DNA of 5,133 bases. It comes from DATAFT01 sp035544635. Its GTDB lineage: Bacteria > Acidobacteriota > Thermoanaerobaculia > Multivoradales > Multivoraceae. Positions 4,757 through 5,133 of the stretch are shown piece after piece (within the stretch, counting starts at the first letter, position 1; every line of letters starts with the position of its first letter). Both the position numbers and the translations under genes were made by a program. The stretch covers positions 1 to 5,133 of the forward strand of contig DATKDQ010000345.1 of assembly GCA_035544635.1 (NCBI GenBank), read 5' to 3'. The notes under the pieces were generated by a model, which was given only the letters and a program-made list of their open reading frames with translations, ran no database searches and was not told the DNA's origin.

Positions 4757-5133
4757 GTGCGTAACCCCTTCTCTCCGGCAGCTACCGGCCTGGCGACCCT
4801 CTTCGCGCTGGTCCTTGTCATCACACCAGTGCTCCACGCGCAGGAAGTGCCCGAATGCGCGAGGCTCCTCACGCAGGCCGAGCTCGAGGCCGCGGCCGGC
4901 GAGAAATTCGACGAGGGGTCCGATCCCGTGGTCTACGCGGAAGGCCACACGCTCTGCACCTTCTTTGCGGCGGGAGGGACGAAGAGCGTCATGGTCACCT
5001 TCCAGAACCTCAAGGCCATTCAGGAAGGGATGATCTCGGCGGAGACGGTGGCGGAGTTCTTCGACATGAACGTGCGATCCACCGAGGATGTCGGCGGCAG
5101 CAAGGGCCAGGCGATCAAGGGGATCGGCGTGCG
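4757..5133 (+). CDS. Secreted two-cysteine protein, 3' end outside the window
   Basis: The frame opens at GTG 4757, set by the GGAGGA just upstream, and stays open to the window end (125 full codons, no stop). Residues 1-28 form a classical signal peptide: MRNPF, a hydrophobic core around LATLFALVLVI, and a likely signal peptidase I site LHA|QEV. The mature part begins VPECARLLTQAELEAAAGEK and continues to GHTLCTFFAAGG. The pattern of a first cysteine before LLT.AE(L/V)EAA.G and a second in a (T)LC.(Y/F) strand resembles small periplasmic or lipoprotein domains of the DUF3558 kind. Cys34 and Cys67 probably form a disulphide. There is no lipobox, so it should be soluble in the periplasm or secreted. 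Later residues (FQNLKAIQEGMISAETV) look like an amphipathic helix. Function is unknown. The coding frame is clean, unlike its left neighbour. The family resemblance is from memory of the pattern only. Confidence 0.82.
   Translation, partial: MRNPFSPAATGLATLFALVLVITPVLHAQEVPECARLLTQAELEAAAGEKFDEGSDPVVYAEGHTLCTFFAAGGTKSVMVTFQNLKAIQEGMISAETVAEFFDMNVRSTEDVGGSKGQAIKGIGV

Noticed and set aside
1..5133. CRISPR arrays, tRNA or rRNA genes, and toxin-antitoxin or defence-system genes
   Set aside because: I looked for regular direct repeats, tRNA-like cloverleaves and known small-gene pairs on both strands and saw none.

Overview
The window is GC-rich bacterial DNA (only one clearly AT-rich spot, near 4676-4685). 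It uses GTG and probably TTG starts. The mixture of a C-terminal fragment typical of Acidobacteriota-style kinase/PD40 (TolB-like) proteins, an IS91-type transposase relic and long GC-rich genes is compatible with a large-genome soil or sediment bacterium, possibly Acidobacteriota. That is an inference, and no marker gene here settles it.

Left part (1-1542, all reading leftward): a decayed C-terminal piece of an IS91-family transposase (1-622), a 250-base stretch with a strong hairpin (750-776), a complete but frameshifted ATP synthase epsilon gene (atpC, 876-1339), and only the last 29 codons of ATP synthase beta (atpD, 1339-1428). The atpD remnant overlaps atpC as TGATG. It is joined abruptly, at about 1429-1431, to a 24-codon signal-peptide-like stub that follows the next gene. 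This looks like a rearrangement (or assembly) breakpoint.

Middle part (1543-3571): two intact divergent genes. A membrane-anchored SRPBCC/AHSA1-type protein reads leftward (1543-2166). A cardiolipin-synthase-like phospholipase D protein with two complete HKD motifs reads rightward (2312-3571). The phospholipase D gene has an apparent one-base shift just at its start.

Right part (3572-5133): a leftward pair made of a broken PD40/beta-propeller protein (3891 to about 4590) and a small membrane protein coupled to it by an ATGA overlap (3586-3894). It converges on the phospholipase D gene with a perfect 11-bp hairpin nearby (3644-3671). At the right edge a rightward gene with a good ribosome binding site and a plausible promoter encodes a secreted two-cysteine protein that runs off the window.

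The genes do not form one obvious pathway. The most notable property is the number of single-base frame breaks (about nine), concentrated in the transposase, atpC, PD40 and small membrane genes, while the SRPBCC, phospholipase D body and secreted-protein genes are clean. Either the region is decaying around a mobile-element scar or the sequence contains indel errors. I did not find a convincing novel multi-gene system.
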